Position numbers and translations under genes: made by a program. From Nocardioides sp. TRM66260-LWL (GTDB lineage Bacteria > Actinomycetota > Actinomycetes > Propionibacteriales > Nocardioidaceae), in assembly GCF_020075545.1 (NCBI RefSeq), contig NZ_JAIQZK010000003.1:62001-126000 (forward strand): a stretch of 64,000 bases of DNA. The letters are read 5' to 3'. The notes under the pieces were generated by a model. It saw only the letters and a list, made by a program, of their open reading frames with translations. It did not search any database and was not told the origin of the DNA. Below, one piece after another: positions 14,924 to 22,987 of this stretch (position 1 is the first letter of the stretch; every line of letters begins with the position of its first letter).

Positions 14924-15433
14924 TCAGTCGACGACGTCCCCGCCCGAGGCCCGCAGCTCGCGCAGCAGCCCGGTGAGGGCGACGAGTCGGTCGTGGTCGA
15001 GCCCGGGGGCGGCGAAGACGTCGCGGTTGAGGCCGTCGGTGGCGCGGGCGGCGACCTCGCGGCCGGCGTCGGTGATCGAGGCGAGGACGATGCGCCGGTC
15101 GGTCTCGCCGCGCAGCCGCTCGACGAAGCCCTGCCGCTCGAGTCGGTCGACGGCGCTCGTGACCGACGTGGGGTGCACCTGCAGCAGCGAGCCGAGCTTC
15201 ATCATCGGCATCTGCCCGCGCGAGGAGAACGAGAGCAGCTGCAGCACCTCGTAGCGGGCGAAGGACAGCTCCAGCGGACGCAGGACGGCGTCGATCCGCT
15301 CCATGGCGAGCTGGGTGGTGCGCACGAGCGAGGTCACCATCGCCATGCCGTCGGCGGCGTCGCCCCAGCCGTGGGCCGACCACTGCCGGTGGGCCTCGCG
15401 GATGGGGTCGCGGCGCGGGGTGCTGGGGCTCAT
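14924..15433 (-). CDS. MarR-family transcriptional regulator
   Basis: A 169-residue winged-helix regulator. The DNA-binding part runs RYEVLQLLSFSSRGQMPMMKLGSLL, the recognition helix is in VHPTSVTSAVDRLERQG (residues about 86-102) and the wing in GETDRRIVLASITDAG, with the DxR signature of MarR proteins. Dimerisation helices flank it. MarR proteins are usually repressors released by small acids or acyl-CoAs. The paired TTGGA-N2-TCCAA boxes before the neighbouring icmF are the likely target, with an acyl-CoA as plausible ligand. Its ATG overlaps the stop of the upstream methylase (ATGA), so it is translated from that transcript. Confidence 0.9.
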   Translation of the reverse strand: MSPSTPRRDPIREAHRQWSAHGWGDAADGMAMVTSLVRTTQLAMERIDAVLRPLELSFARYEVLQLLSFSSRGQMPMMKLGSLLQVHPTSVTSAVDRLERQGFVERLRGETDRRIVLASITDAGREVAARATDGLNRDVFAAPGLDHDRLVALTGLLRELRASGGDVVD

Positions 15434-16251
15434 CGGGCGTCAGTCTGGCCGATGCCGGCGGCGGATCGGCGCACCTCCACCGCCACGGCCCCGCGTTCGG
15501 GGTCGCGATGGACGCGTCCGACCAGTCCGCGGGCGGCGGCCAGTCGCAGCAGGACGGGCGCCTGCGCCTCGCCGCACTCGGTGAGCAGCACGCCGTCCGG
15601 ACGCAGCCAGCCGGCGGGCCCGGCGAGCCCGTCGAGCACCCGTCGGTGCAGCGCGAGCCCGTCCGGTCCGCCGTCGAGCGCCCGGGCGGGCTCGTGGTCG
15701 CGCGCCTCGCGGGGCAGGCCGGCCACGGCGTCGCTGGGCACGTACGGCGCGTTGCACAGCACGACGGCGACCCGGCCGCGCAGGCCCGCCGGCACGGCGT
15801 CCCACAGGTCGCCGCACGCCACCCGCTCCGGCGGCAGGAGGCGTCGGGCCAGCGCGACGGCGGCCGGGTCGAGGTCGCCGGCCCACAGGTCGACGCCGGG
15901 CACCCGGCGGACGAGCGCCGCGCCCAGGGCGCCCGCGCCGCAGCACAGGTCGAGCACGACGTCCCCGGGGCGGACGAGCGCGGCCGCCACCTCGACGAGC
16001 AGCGCCGAGCGCTGCCGCGGCACGAAGACGCCGGCCGCCGCGGGCACGCGCACGCCGTCGAAGTCGGTCCAGCCGACCACGGTCTCCAGCGGCTCGCCGG
16101 CGACCCGTCGCGCCAGCCGGGCCGCGAGGTCGTGGGCGTCGGCCGACGCCTCGCGCAGCAGGGCGGCCTCCTCCTCGGCGAACACGCACCCCGCGGCGCG
16201 CAGCGCGTCCACGATCGCCTCGCCCACGGTCGCAGTCTGCCCGGCCGCCAT
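15430..16251 (-). CDS. PrmC/HemK-related methyltransferase with NAPY motif
   Basis: A 273-residue SAM-dependent methyltransferase. VLDLCCGAGALGAAL (residues about 98-112) is motif I, WAGDLDPAAV motif II and VLCNAPYVPS motif IV. True PrmC has NPPY; NAPY with this length is typical of a PrmC-related actinobacterial family annotated as putative protein N5-glutamine methyltransferase (TIGR03704). The N-terminal helical domain is short. It probably methylates an amide or amine side chain, but release factors are not assured as substrates. The 5' end is divergent from the flavin oxidoreductase, with a KstR-like operator in the 50-bp gap. Confidence 0.82.
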   Translation of the reverse strand: MAAGQTATVGEAIVDALRAAGCVFAEEEAALLREASADAHDLAARLARRVAGEPLETVVGWTDFDGVRVPAAAGVFVPRQRSALLVEVAAALVRPGDVVLDLCCGAGALGAALVRRVPGVDLWAGDLDPAAVALARRLLPPERVACGDLWDAVPAGLRGRVAVVLCNAPYVPSDAVAGLPREARDHEPARALDGGPDGLALHRRVLDGLAGPAGWLRPDGVLLTECGEAQAPVLLRLAAARGLVGRVHRDPERGAVAVEVRRSAAGIGQTDAR

Positions 16252-16264
16252 CCCGGTGCAGCAC

Positions 16265-16278
16265 TAGAACGTGTTCTC
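16265..16278. promoter_or_regulatory. KstR-like operator between divergent genes
   Basis: TAGAACGTGTTCTC, identical to the site at 6886-6899, 23 bases before the flavin oxidoreductase GTG and 13 bases before the methylase ATG on the other strand. It matches TNNAACNNGTTNNA except at the last base. Confidence 0.6.
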
Positions 16279-16288
16279 GTTCGCCGCG

Positions 16289-16294
16289 TATCGT
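16289..16294 (+). promoter_or_regulatory. -10 box of leaderless flavin oxidoreductase gene
   Basis: TATCGT ending seven bases before the GTG at 16302; no ribosome-binding site is present. The KstR-like operator lies in the -35 to -10 interval. Confidence 0.5.
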
Positions 16295-16301
16295 CGGGCC
16301 C

Positions 16302-17498
16302 GTGAGCGCTCCCGACGTCTTCGCCCCCGCGACCCTCGGCCCGATCGCCCTGCGCAACCGCACGGTCAAGGCGGCCACCTTCGAGGGCGCGACGCCGGAC
16401 GGCGAGGTGACCGATCGGCTGATCGACTTCCACCTCGCGGTCGCGCGCGGCGGCGTGGGCCTGACGACGGTGGCCTACCTGTCCGTCGCGCCCGAGGGCC
16501 GCACGCACCGCGACGTCATCGTCCTGGAGGAGCGTGCGCTGCCCGGCCTGACCCGCCTGGCCGATGCGGTCAAGGCCACCGGCGCCCGGATCGCCGGCCA
16601 GGTCGGCCACGCGGGGCCGGTGGCCAACGGCCGCTCGAACGGCGTCCACGCGCTCGCGGCGTCCCGCATGCCGAGCCCGCTGTCGATGCAGATGGTGCGC
16701 AGCGCGTCGGAGGCCGACCTCGCCCGCATCACCCGCGCGTACGTCGACGGCGCCCGGCTGCTGGTGCGGGCCGGGTTCGACGTGCTCGAGCTGCACATGG
16801 CCCACAGCTACCTGATCTCCTCCTTCCTCGCGCCCGGCCTGAACCGGCGCAAGGACGCCTGGGGCGGCCCGCTGGAGCACCGCATGCGCCTGGCCCGCCA
16901 GGTCGCGCGCGCCGTGCGCGAGGAGGTGGGCGACGAGGTCGCGATCACCGCCAAGGTCTCCACCGGCGACGGCTTCAAGGGCGGCGTGACGACCGACGAG
17001 GGCCTCGCGCTCGCGCAGGCGCTCGAGGCCGACCGCAGCGTCGACGCGCTCGAGCTCTCGGGCGGCTCGTCGCTGATGAACCCGATGTACCTGTTCCGCG
17101 GCGAGGCGCCGGTCAAGGAGTTCGCCGCGACGATGCCGTGGCTGGTGCGCACCGGCATGCGCACGCCCGTGGGCCGCTCGTTCCTCAGGAGCTACCCGTT
17201 CCAGGAGGCCTACTTCTGGGACCGCGCCGTGCGCTTCCGCGAGGCCGTCGACCTGCCGCTGATCCTGCTCGGCGGCATCGACCGCACCGACACCATGGAG
17301 CGGGCGATGGAGGCCGGCTTCGACCTCGTGGCCATGGGCCGGGCCCTGCTGCGCGAGCCCGACCTGGTCAACCGGCTCGCCGCCGGCCGCGCGGACGCCG
17401 GCGTCTGCGTGCACTGCAACCGGTGCATGCCGACGATCTACTCCGAGGCCGGCACCCACTGCCCGGTGATCGCCGGCCCGACCCTGGCGCGAATCTAG
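16302..17498 (+). CDS. Old-yellow-enzyme-family NADH:flavin oxidoreductase (2,4-dienoyl-CoA reductase-like barrel)
   Basis: A 398-residue TIM-barrel flavoprotein. ATLGPIALRNRTVKAATFEG opens the FMN barrel. QVGHAGPVANGR and FDVLELHMAHSYLISSFLAPGLNRR are the FMN and substrate segments of the dienoyl-CoA reductase group, and LGGIDRTDTMERAMEAGFDLVAMGRALL holds the phosphate site. The C-terminus has CVHCNRCMPTIYSEAGTHC, a four-cysteine pattern like the [4Fe-4S] ligands of FadH, but the NADPH/FAD domains of FadH are absent. It likely reduces an enone or enoyl-CoA. The stop codon lies inside the next KstR-like operator. Lipid or steroid catabolism is inferred from the operators. Confidence 0.86.
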   Translation: MSAPDVFAPATLGPIALRNRTVKAATFEGATPDGEVTDRLIDFHLAVARGGVGLTTVAYLSVAPEGRTHRDVIVLEERALPGLTRLADAVKATGARIAGQVGHAGPVANGRSNGVHALAASRMPSPLSMQMVRSASEADLARITRAYVDGARLLVRAGFDVLELHMAHSYLISSFLAPGLNRRKDAWGGPLEHRMRLARQVARAVREEVGDEVAITAKVSTGDGFKGGVTTDEGLALAQALEADRSVDALELSGGSSLMNPMYLFRGEAPVKEFAATMPWLVRTGMRTPVGRSFLRSYPFQEAYFWDRAVRFREAVDLPLILLGGIDRTDTMERAMEAGFDLVAMGRALLREPDLVNRLAAGRADAGVCVHCNRCMPTIYSEAGTHCPVIAGPTLARI

Positions 17499-17513
17499 AA
17501 CGTGTTCTAGGTT
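17495..17513. promoter_or_regulatory. Perfect KstR-like operator and overlapping -10 box
   Basis: CTAGAACGTGTTCTAG (17495-17510) is a perfect palindrome matching TNNAACNNGTTNNA at every fixed position. It overlaps the upstream TAG stop and the -10 TAGGTT (17508-17513), which ends seven bases before the ATG at 17521. Confidence 0.72.
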
Positions 17514-17520
17514 GTCCGGC

Positions 17521-18642
17521 ATGTCCCAGGTCGTGCCCGAGAAGCCCCTGCGCGTCGTCGTCTGGTCCACCGGGACGGTCGGTCGCCACGCCATCAAGGG
17601 CGTCGACGCCCACCCCGACCTCGAGCTGGTCGGCGTGTGGGTCTCCAATCCGGCGAAGGACGGCAAGGACGCCGGCGAGCTCGCCGAGCTCGGCCGTGAG
17701 CTCGGCGTCGTCGCCACCACCGATCGCGACGCGCTGATCGCGCTGCGGCCCGACGCGATCGTCCACACCGCGATGACCGACGACCGGCCGTTCGAGGCCA
17801 TCGACGACCTGATCTGGATGATCGAGAACGGCGTCAACGTCGTCTCGTCCGGACCCGTGCTGCTGCAGTGGCCCGAGCGGATCCTGCCCGAGGAGATGCT
17901 CGAGCGGATCGACGCCGCCGGCCGGAGGGGCGACGCCTCGCTGCACGTCAACGGCATCGACCCCGGCTTCGCCAACGACGTGCTTCCGCTGGTGATGACC
18001 AGCCTCTCCCAGCGCATCGACGAGGTGCGCGTCATGGAGGTCTGCGACTACTCCACCTACTACCAGCCGGTCGTCATGAGCGACCTCTTCGGCTTCGGCA
18101 AGCCGATGGACCAGCCCGGCTGGCTGTGGCAGCCCGGCATCCTCTCGATGGCCTGGGGCAGCGTCGTGCGTCAGATCGCCGCCGGCCTCGGCGTCACCCT
18201 CGACGAGCCGCTGATCGAGGAGGTCGACCGTCGGCCGGCCGAGCGCGACACCGCCAGCGTCTCCGGCGACATCGCCGCGGGGACGATGGGCGCGGTGCGG
18301 TTCCAGCTGATCGGCGCGGTCGACGGCGTGCCGCGCGTGGTGCTCGAGCACGTCACGCGCACCGACCCCGACACCCACCCCGACTGGGAGCGTCCGCCGG
18401 CCGGCGCCGACGGCTGCTACCGGGTGCGCATCACCGGCGAGCCGGTCATGACGGTCGACCTCGTGCACCACGGCGAGCACGGCGACCACAACGTCAGCGG
18501 CATGATCACCACCGCGCAGCGGCTGATCAACGCGCTCCCGGCCGTCGTCGCCGCCCGTCCCGGCCTGATCACCGTCCTCGACCTCCCGCTCGTCACCGGC
18601 CGCGGCCTCGTGACCGGCTCGACCCGGAAGGACGCCCGATGA
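17521..18642 (+). CDS. DapB-like NAD(P)H-dependent dehydrogenase (amine dehydrogenase family)
   Basis: A 373-residue protein with an N-terminal Rossmann domain: [18 protein letters not shown] (residues about 12-29) is the GxxGxxG site and [32 protein letters not shown] matches the dihydrodipicolinate-reductase N-domain. The C-terminal domain includes [15 protein letters not shown]. Relatives include 2,4-diaminopentanoate dehydrogenase, and uncharacterised copies are common in actinobacterial lipid and steroid gene clusters. It is not DapB itself, being about 100 residues longer and lacking DapB motifs. The mRNA is predicted leaderless from the TAGGTT box inside the operator. Its stop overlaps the SDR start (ATGA). 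Confidence 0.82.
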   Translation: MSQVVPEKPLRVVVWSTGTVGRHAIKGVDAHPDLELVGVWVSNPAKDGKDAGELAELGRELGVVATTDRDALIALRPDAIVHTAMTDDRPFEAIDDLIWMIENGVNVVSSGPVLLQWPERILPEEMLERIDAAGRRGDASLHVNGIDPGFANDVLPLVMTSLSQRIDEVRVMEVCDYSTYYQPVVMSDLFGFGKPMDQPGWLWQPGILSMAWGSVVRQIAAGLGVTLDEPLIEEVDRRPAERDTASVSGDIAAGTMGAVRFQLIGAVDGVPRVVLEHVTRTDPDTHPDWERPPAGADGCYRVRITGEPVMTVDLVHHGEHGDHNVSGMITTAQRLINALPAVVAARPGLITVLDLPLVTGRGLVTGSTRKDAR

Positions 18643-19514
18643 GCATCCTCGACCGCTTCGCCCTCACCGACCACGTCGCCGTCGTGACCGGCGCGGGTCG
18701 CGGCATCGGCGCCGCGACGGCCGTGGCGCTGGCCCAGGCGGGCGCCGACGTGGTCATCTCCGCGCGCACCGCCGCGCAGCTCGACGTCGTCGCCGAGGCG
18801 GTCCGCGCCGCCGGACGCCGGGCGCTCGTCGTCCCGGCCGACCTCGCCGACACCGACGCCGTCGCCGGGCTCGCGCACGCCGCCTTCGAGGAGTTCGGCC
18901 GCCTCGACACGGTCGTCAACAACGTCGGCGGCACGATCCCCAACGCCTTCCTCGACACCGACGTGGCGTACCTGGAGGAGGCGTTCCACTTCAACGTCTC
19001 CACCGCCCACGCGCTCAGCCGCGCGGCCGTCCCGCTGATGCTGCGGCCCCTGCCCGACGGCTCCGGCGACGGCGACGACGCCTCGCGACAGCGCTCGATC
19101 GTGGCGATCTCCTCGATGATGGGCCGCGCCGCTGGCCGCGGGTACCTCGCCTACGGCACGGCGAAGGCCGCGCTGGCGCACTGGGCCCGGCTGGCCGCGA
19201 CCGACCTCGCGCCGCAGGTGCGGGTGAACGGCATCTTCGTCGGCTCGGTGATGACCTCCGCGCTGGAGTTCGTCGCCGCGATGCCCGAGATGATGGACCA
19301 GATGGAGACCAAGACCCCGCTCGGACGCGTCGGCGAGGCCGAGGACATCGCGGCCGGCGTCCTCTACCTGGCCAGCCGTGCGGGCCAGTACGTCACCGGC
19401 AAGCTCCTCGAGATCGACGGCGGCATCCAGCAGCCGAACCTCGACCTCGGCCTGCCCGACCTGCGGCCGCGGGCCGACGAGGCCGCGCCCGCCCCGGCCG
19501 GCAGCCCCGCCTAG
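18639..19514 (+). CDS. Short-chain dehydrogenase/reductase (SDR)
   Basis: A 291-residue classical SDR oxidising or reducing a hydroxyl/keto group. [15 protein letters not shown] (residues about 15-29) is the cofactor TGxxxGxG, NNVGG the structural [14 protein letters not shown] the catalytic serine and [11 protein letters not shown] the YxxxK pair. The residue after the second strand (SARTAAQ, Arg) suggests NADP(H) is possible. A glycine/aspartate-rich insertion ([12 protein letters not shown]) lies before the catalytic strand, and an Ala/Pro-rich tail ends the protein. It is co-transcribed and coupled with the DapB-like gene (ATGA overlap), hence probably in the same pathway. Confidence 0.9.
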   Translation: MSILDRFALTDHVAVVTGAGRGIGAATAVALAQAGADVVISARTAAQLDVVAEAVRAAGRRALVVPADLADTDAVAGLAHAAFEEFGRLDTVVNNVGGTIPNAFLDTDVAYLEEAFHFNVSTAHALSRAAVPLMLRPLPDGSGDGDDASRQRSIVAISSMMGRAAGRGYLAYGTAKAALAHWARLAATDLAPQVRVNGIFVGSVMTSALEFVAAMPEMMDQMETKTPLGRVGEAEDIAAGVLYLASRAGQYVTGKLLEIDGGIQQPNLDLGLPDLRPRADEAAPAPAGSPA

Positions 19515-19517
19515 AGT
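19512..19517 (+). promoter_or_regulatory. -10 box of leaderless metallo-beta-lactamase-fold gene
   Basis: TAGAGT overlapping the SDR stop codon and ending seven bases before the GTG at 19525; no ribosome site is seen. Confidence 0.5.
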
Positions 19518-19524
19518 CGCGGAC

Positions 19525-20610
19525 GTGACCCACGACGCCCCCACGTCCTTCGCCGGCACCCCCACGGCCGCCGCGATCTCTCCCGACTCCGGCCGGCACT
19601 GGAGCGACGAGGGCGCCTGGGAGGTCGAGCCGGGGCTGTGGCGCATCCCGCTGCCGCTGCCGATGGACGGCCTCAAGGCGATCAACGTCTACGCCCTCGC
19701 GGCCGACGACGGCCTGACGCTGGTCGACGGCGGCTGGGCGATCCCGCAGGCCCGCGCGCTGCTCGACGAGTGCCTGCGCTCGGTCGGCTCCGGGTTCGGC
19801 GACATCCGCCGCTTCCTGGTCACCCACATCCACCGCGACCACTACACGATGGCGCGCGTGCTCGGCACCGAGCTGGGCGTCCCGGTCTCGCTCGGTCGCG
19901 GCGACGAGCCCGGCCTGCACCTGCTCAACCACGTCGACGAGCTCGAGCAGAGCCCGTTCCTGCAGGTGCTCGTCACCGCCGGCGCCCACGATCTGGCCGA
20001 GCAGTGGGCCGGGTTCGACGACGGCGAGGTCCCCGATCCCGCCCTGTGGGCCTACCCCGACGTGTGGCTCGAGGGCGACCAGCGCCTCGAGGTGGGCGCC
20101 CGGACGCTCGACGCCGTGCACACCCCCGGCCACACCCCCGGCCACTACGTCTTCGCGGACGCCGCCGGCGGGGTGCTCTTCGCCGGCGACCACGTGCTGC
20201 CGACGATCACGCCGTCGATCGGCTTCACGGTGCCGCCGGTCGAGCAGCCGCTGCGCGACTTCATGGCCTCGCTGACCCGCGTGCGCGCGCTGCCCGACCT
20301 GCGGATCCTGCCCGCCCACGGCCCGGTCGCGCCGTCGTCCCACGCGCGCGTCGACGAGCTGCTGGCGCACCACGAGCGGCGCCTCGAGCAGAGCCTGGCC
20401 GCGCTCGGCGACGCCGAGCTCACCTCGCAGCAGGTCGCGGTGCAGCTGGGGTGGACGCGGCACGAGCGGGCCTTCGCCGAGCTCGACCCCTTCGCCCAGG
20501 GCATGGCCGCGATGGAGACCAAGGCCCACCTCGACCTGCTCGTGGCACGCGGGCAGGCCGAGGTGGGCGCGCCGGTCGACGGCGCGGTGCGCTACCGGGC
20601 TGCGGGCTGA
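19525..20610 (+). CDS. Metallo-beta-lactamase-fold hydrolase
   Basis: A 361-residue metallohydrolase. The binuclear metal motif is intact: THIHRDHY (HxHxDH) at residues about 103-110, HTPGHTPGH about 199-207, GDHVLP for the bridging aspartate and PAHGPV for the last histidine. The first 35 residues are polar and the last 90 form a helical domain (VDELLAHHERRLEQSLAAL) with a winged-helix-like part, as in the LACTB2/glyoxalase-II-like group. It probably cleaves an ester, thioester or lactone; with SDR and DapB-like neighbours, an acyl-CoA or steroid lactone is conceivable. It converges on the phosphodiesterase gene with repeat copy D between them. Confidence 0.85.
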   Translation: MTHDAPTSFAGTPTAAAISPDSGRHWSDEGAWEVEPGLWRIPLPLPMDGLKAINVYALAADDGLTLVDGGWAIPQARALLDECLRSVGSGFGDIRRFLVTHIHRDHYTMARVLGTELGVPVSLGRGDEPGLHLLNHVDELEQSPFLQVLVTAGAHDLAEQWAGFDDGEVPDPALWAYPDVWLEGDQRLEVGARTLDAVHTPGHTPGHYVFADAAGGVLFAGDHVLPTITPSIGFTVPPVEQPLRDFMASLTRVRALPDLRILPAHGPVAPSSHARVDELLAHHERRLEQSLAALGDAELTSQQVAVQLGWTRHERAFAELDPFAQGMAAMETKAHLDLLVARGQAEVGAPVDGAVRYRAAG

Positions 20611-20618
20611 CGCCGGCA

Positions 20619-20693
20619 GGTTTCCCCGGATATCCGGGGAAACCGGACGTTGTCAGGGAGAACTTCCCCTGACAACGTCCAGTTTCCCCTGAC
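20619..20693 (+). repeat. 75-bp composite palindromic repeat, copy D
   Basis: Same orientation as copy A. The perfect 26-bp palindrome (arms GGTTTCCCCGGAT / ATCCGGGGAAACC) is followed by the hairpin GGACGTTGTCAGGG / CCCTGACAACGTCC and GTTTCCCCTGAC. It fills the gap between two convergent genes, 8 bases after one stop and 26 bases before the other. Confidence 0.85.
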
Positions 20694-20719
20694 CAGATCC
20701 CGCAGTTCCGGGCCGAAGC

Positions 20720-21916
20720 TCAGCGCGTCGAGCCCGCGTGCTCCGGGTGACGCCCCCGCGGTCCGTCGACGAACGCGTCGCGCGCCGCGACGGCCAGGTT
20801 CGGCTGGTCGGCGAAGACGGCGTCGAGGCCGGCGCGGAACAGGTCGGTGGCCTCACCGGCGAGGTCACCGTAGGCGTTCGGGTCGGTGCCGACGCGGTGG
20901 TTCGGCGGCAGGAACTGGTTCTCCGCGCGCAGCGTGTACGCGACGACCCGCAGGCCGGCGCGGTGGGCGTCGGCGATCACCGGCGTCGGCGCGCCGGTGC
21001 GGCCCTCGGCGTCGCGCTGCAGCAGCAGGGTCTTGTCGGCGCCGAGCCAGGTGGCGTACCGCGCGACGCCGCGCAGCCCGGCCGGGGTGATCAGGTCGGC
21101 GTAGGTGGTCGGCCGTCCGGCCGCCACGGCGTCGTACGGCGCGCCGCTGGAGTCGACGAGCTGCACCAGCGGCACCGGGGTCATCCGGTGCAGCCGCTTC
21201 AGGTTCCCGACCTCGAAGGACTGGATGATCACCGGGCTGGTGCGCCGGTCGAGGTGGTTGCGCTCGAGCGTGCGCACCAGACGACCCTCCAGCGGCAGGC
21301 CGATCGAGCGGAAGTAGGTGGGGTGCTTGGTCTCGGGCGCGATGCCGATGGTGCGGTGCAGGCGCCGCGACTCGCGCCGCGCCAGGTCGATCACCTGCTG
21401 GAGGGTCGGGATGCGGTAGCGGCCGTCGTAGGCGGTGTTGGCCGGACGGACCTGCGGCAGCCGCTCCTTGGCGCGCAGGGTCTCGAGCTCGGCGTAGGTG
21501 AAGTCCTCGGTGAACCACCCGGTCACCTGCCGGCCGTCGATGGTCTTGGTGGTGCGGCGGTCGGCGAACTCGGGGTGGTCGGCGACATCGGTGGTGCCGC
21601 CGATCTCGTTCTCGTGCCGCGCGACGAGCACGCCGTCCCTGGTCGACACCAGGTCGGGCTCGATGTAGTCGGCGCCCTGGGCGATCGCCAGCCGGTAGGA
21701 GGCCAGCGTGTGCTCGGGGCGGTAGCCGGACGCGCCGCGGTGGCCGATCACCAGCGGCGTCGTCCGGTGGTGCCCGTGCGACGCGGCGCCGGAGGCGGGC
21801 CGCGCGTCGGCCGGGACGGTCGCCAGCGACGGCAGGACGGTGGCGGCGGCGAGGGCCGCCAGCAGCGGGGCGAGGCGCGTGCGGGCGCGCCGGGACGGGT
21901 GACTCCGAGTCGTCAT
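20720..21916 (-). CDS. Secreted glycerophosphodiester phosphodiesterase
   Basis: A 398-residue GDPD-family enzyme. Residues about 1-40 are an arginine-rich signal peptide (RRARTRLAPLLAALAAATVLP, cleavage near ADARPASG). IGHRGASGYRPEHTLASYRLA (about 58-78) is the catalytic HRG...E motif, YIEPDLVSTRDGVLVARHEN the E.D metal site and second histidine, and PETKHPTYF and QSFEV later conserved strands. It should hydrolyse glycerophosphodiesters outside the cell to glycerol-3-phosphate and an alcohol, supplying phosphate and carbon. Length matches the GlpQ type. ATG at 21916 follows GGGGG. Repeat D lies past its stop. Confidence 0.92.
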   Translation of the reverse strand: MTTRSHPSRRARTRLAPLLAALAAATVLPSLATVPADARPASGAASHGHHRTTPLVIGHRGASGYRPEHTLASYRLAIAQGADYIEPDLVSTRDGVLVARHENEIGGTTDVADHPEFADRRTTKTIDGRQVTGWFTEDFTYAELETLRAKERLPQVRPANTAYDGRYRIPTLQQVIDLARRESRRLHRTIGIAPETKHPTYFRSIGLPLEGRLVRTLERNHLDRRTSPVIIQSFEVGNLKRLHRMTPVPLVQLVDSSGAPYDAVAAGRPTTYADLITPAGLRGVARYATWLGADKTLLLQRDAEGRTGAPTPVIADAHRAGLRVVAYTLRAENQFLPPNHRVGTDPNAYGDLAGEATDLFRAGLDAVFADQPNLAVAARDAFVDGPRGRHPEHAGSTR

Positions 21917-21972
21917 GCCCCCGACGTCACCAGGCCCAGGTGACGGGCGCGGGACGTCGCGGTGAACGGGCG

Positions 21973-22887
21973 CTACGCGACCGCGCGGCCGGCGAGGAAG
22001 TCGACCGTCTGGGTCCACGCGTGCGCCGCCTCGGGGATGGCCGGCAGCAGCGGGTAGACGTGGATCAGCCCCGGCTCCTCCCGGTAGGTGAGGTCCCAGC
22101 CGGCCTCGGCCGCCCGCGCGGCCAGCAGGCGGCACCCGGGCAGCAGCACGTCGCGGGTGCCGCACAGCAGCAGGGTGGACGGCAGGTCGCGCAGGTCGCC
22201 CAGGCCGGGGGAGACCTCCGGCCGGTCGAGATCGGCCGGCCCGCCGGCCCACCACTCGGCGTAGACCGTCAGCTTGCTCAGCCGCAGCCACGGGTCGCGC
22301 GCGGCGAACCAGGGCGTCGACGGGGTCGAGGTGGTGAGGTCGACCCAGGGCGCGAGCAGCAGCAGGCGGTCGGCCTGGGGGCCGCCGGCGTCGCGCAGCG
22401 ACTGCGCCACCGCGAGCGCGAGGTTGCCGCCGGCGGAGTCGCCGCCCAGCAGCGTCGAGCCGTGCTCGCTCCAGCGCGCGGTGAGGCGCACCAGGGCGTC
22501 GTGGGAGTCGCGCCAGGTGTGCTCGGGCGCCAGCGGGTAGTCGGGCAGGACGATCCGCGCCCCGAGGTGGCGTCCGAGCCGCTCGGCGTAGCGCACGTGG
22601 AAGCCGTCGATGCCGCCGACGAAGCCGCCGCCGTGCATCCACACCACGGTGCGACGCGGCCGCGTACCCCGCGGCGTCAGGACGTGCACGGGGAAGCCGT
22701 CGGCGTGGTCGATGGTCACCTCGTAGCGACGGCGCAGGCCCGGGACGAGACGGGTCGGCAGGGCGTGGTCGCGGGTGGCGTGCCAGCGCTCGAAGCGCGC
22801 GCGCTCCTGCTCCACGGAGTCGAGCTCGGTGGAGTGACGCAGCCGCGGCACGGCGACGGCGAGGAGCTGGTGACGCAGGCTCGGCAC
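21973..22887 (-). CDS. Alpha/beta-hydrolase esterase of the HGGGF (hormone-sensitive lipase) family
   Basis: A 304-residue alpha/beta hydrolase. WMHGGGFVGG is the oxyanion HGGG motif, GGDSAGGNLA the nucleophile elbow (GDSAG), and the acid and histidine are expected in GTRDVLLPG and GLIHVYPLL. This is family IV, which hydrolyses short or medium acyl esters. GTG at 22887 is chosen; an upstream in-frame ATG at 22989 would overlap the divergent TetR gene and its promoter and adds a basic, disordered 34-residue stretch. No signal peptide. Confidence 0.85.
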   Translation of the reverse strand: MPSLRHQLLAVAVPRLRHSTELDSVEQERARFERWHATRDHALPTRLVPGLRRRYEVTIDHADGFPVHVLTPRGTRPRRTVVWMHGGGFVGGIDGFHVRYAERLGRHLGARIVLPDYPLAPEHTWRDSHDALVRLTARWSEHGSTLLGGDSAGGNLALAVAQSLRDAGGPQADRLLLLAPWVDLTTSTPSTPWFAARDPWLRLSKLTVYAEWWAGGPADLDRPEVSPGLGDLRDLPSTLLLCGTRDVLLPGCRLLAARAAEAGWDLTYREEPGLIHVYPLLPAIPEAAHAWTQTVDFLAGRAVA

Positions 22888-22974
22888 GGCCCGAGTCAAG
22901 CAGCGTCCGGGCCCCCGGCGGTCGGGCTCGACCCGGTCGTGTCTGAACCGTGACCCCGGCGGGCGATCCGGCTC

Positions 22975-22980
22975 TACGCT
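22975..22980 (+). promoter_or_regulatory. -10 box of leaderless TetR gene
   Basis: TACGCT ending seven bases before the ATG at 22988, without a ribosome site. Confidence 0.5.
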
Positions 22981-22987
22981 CCGGTCC

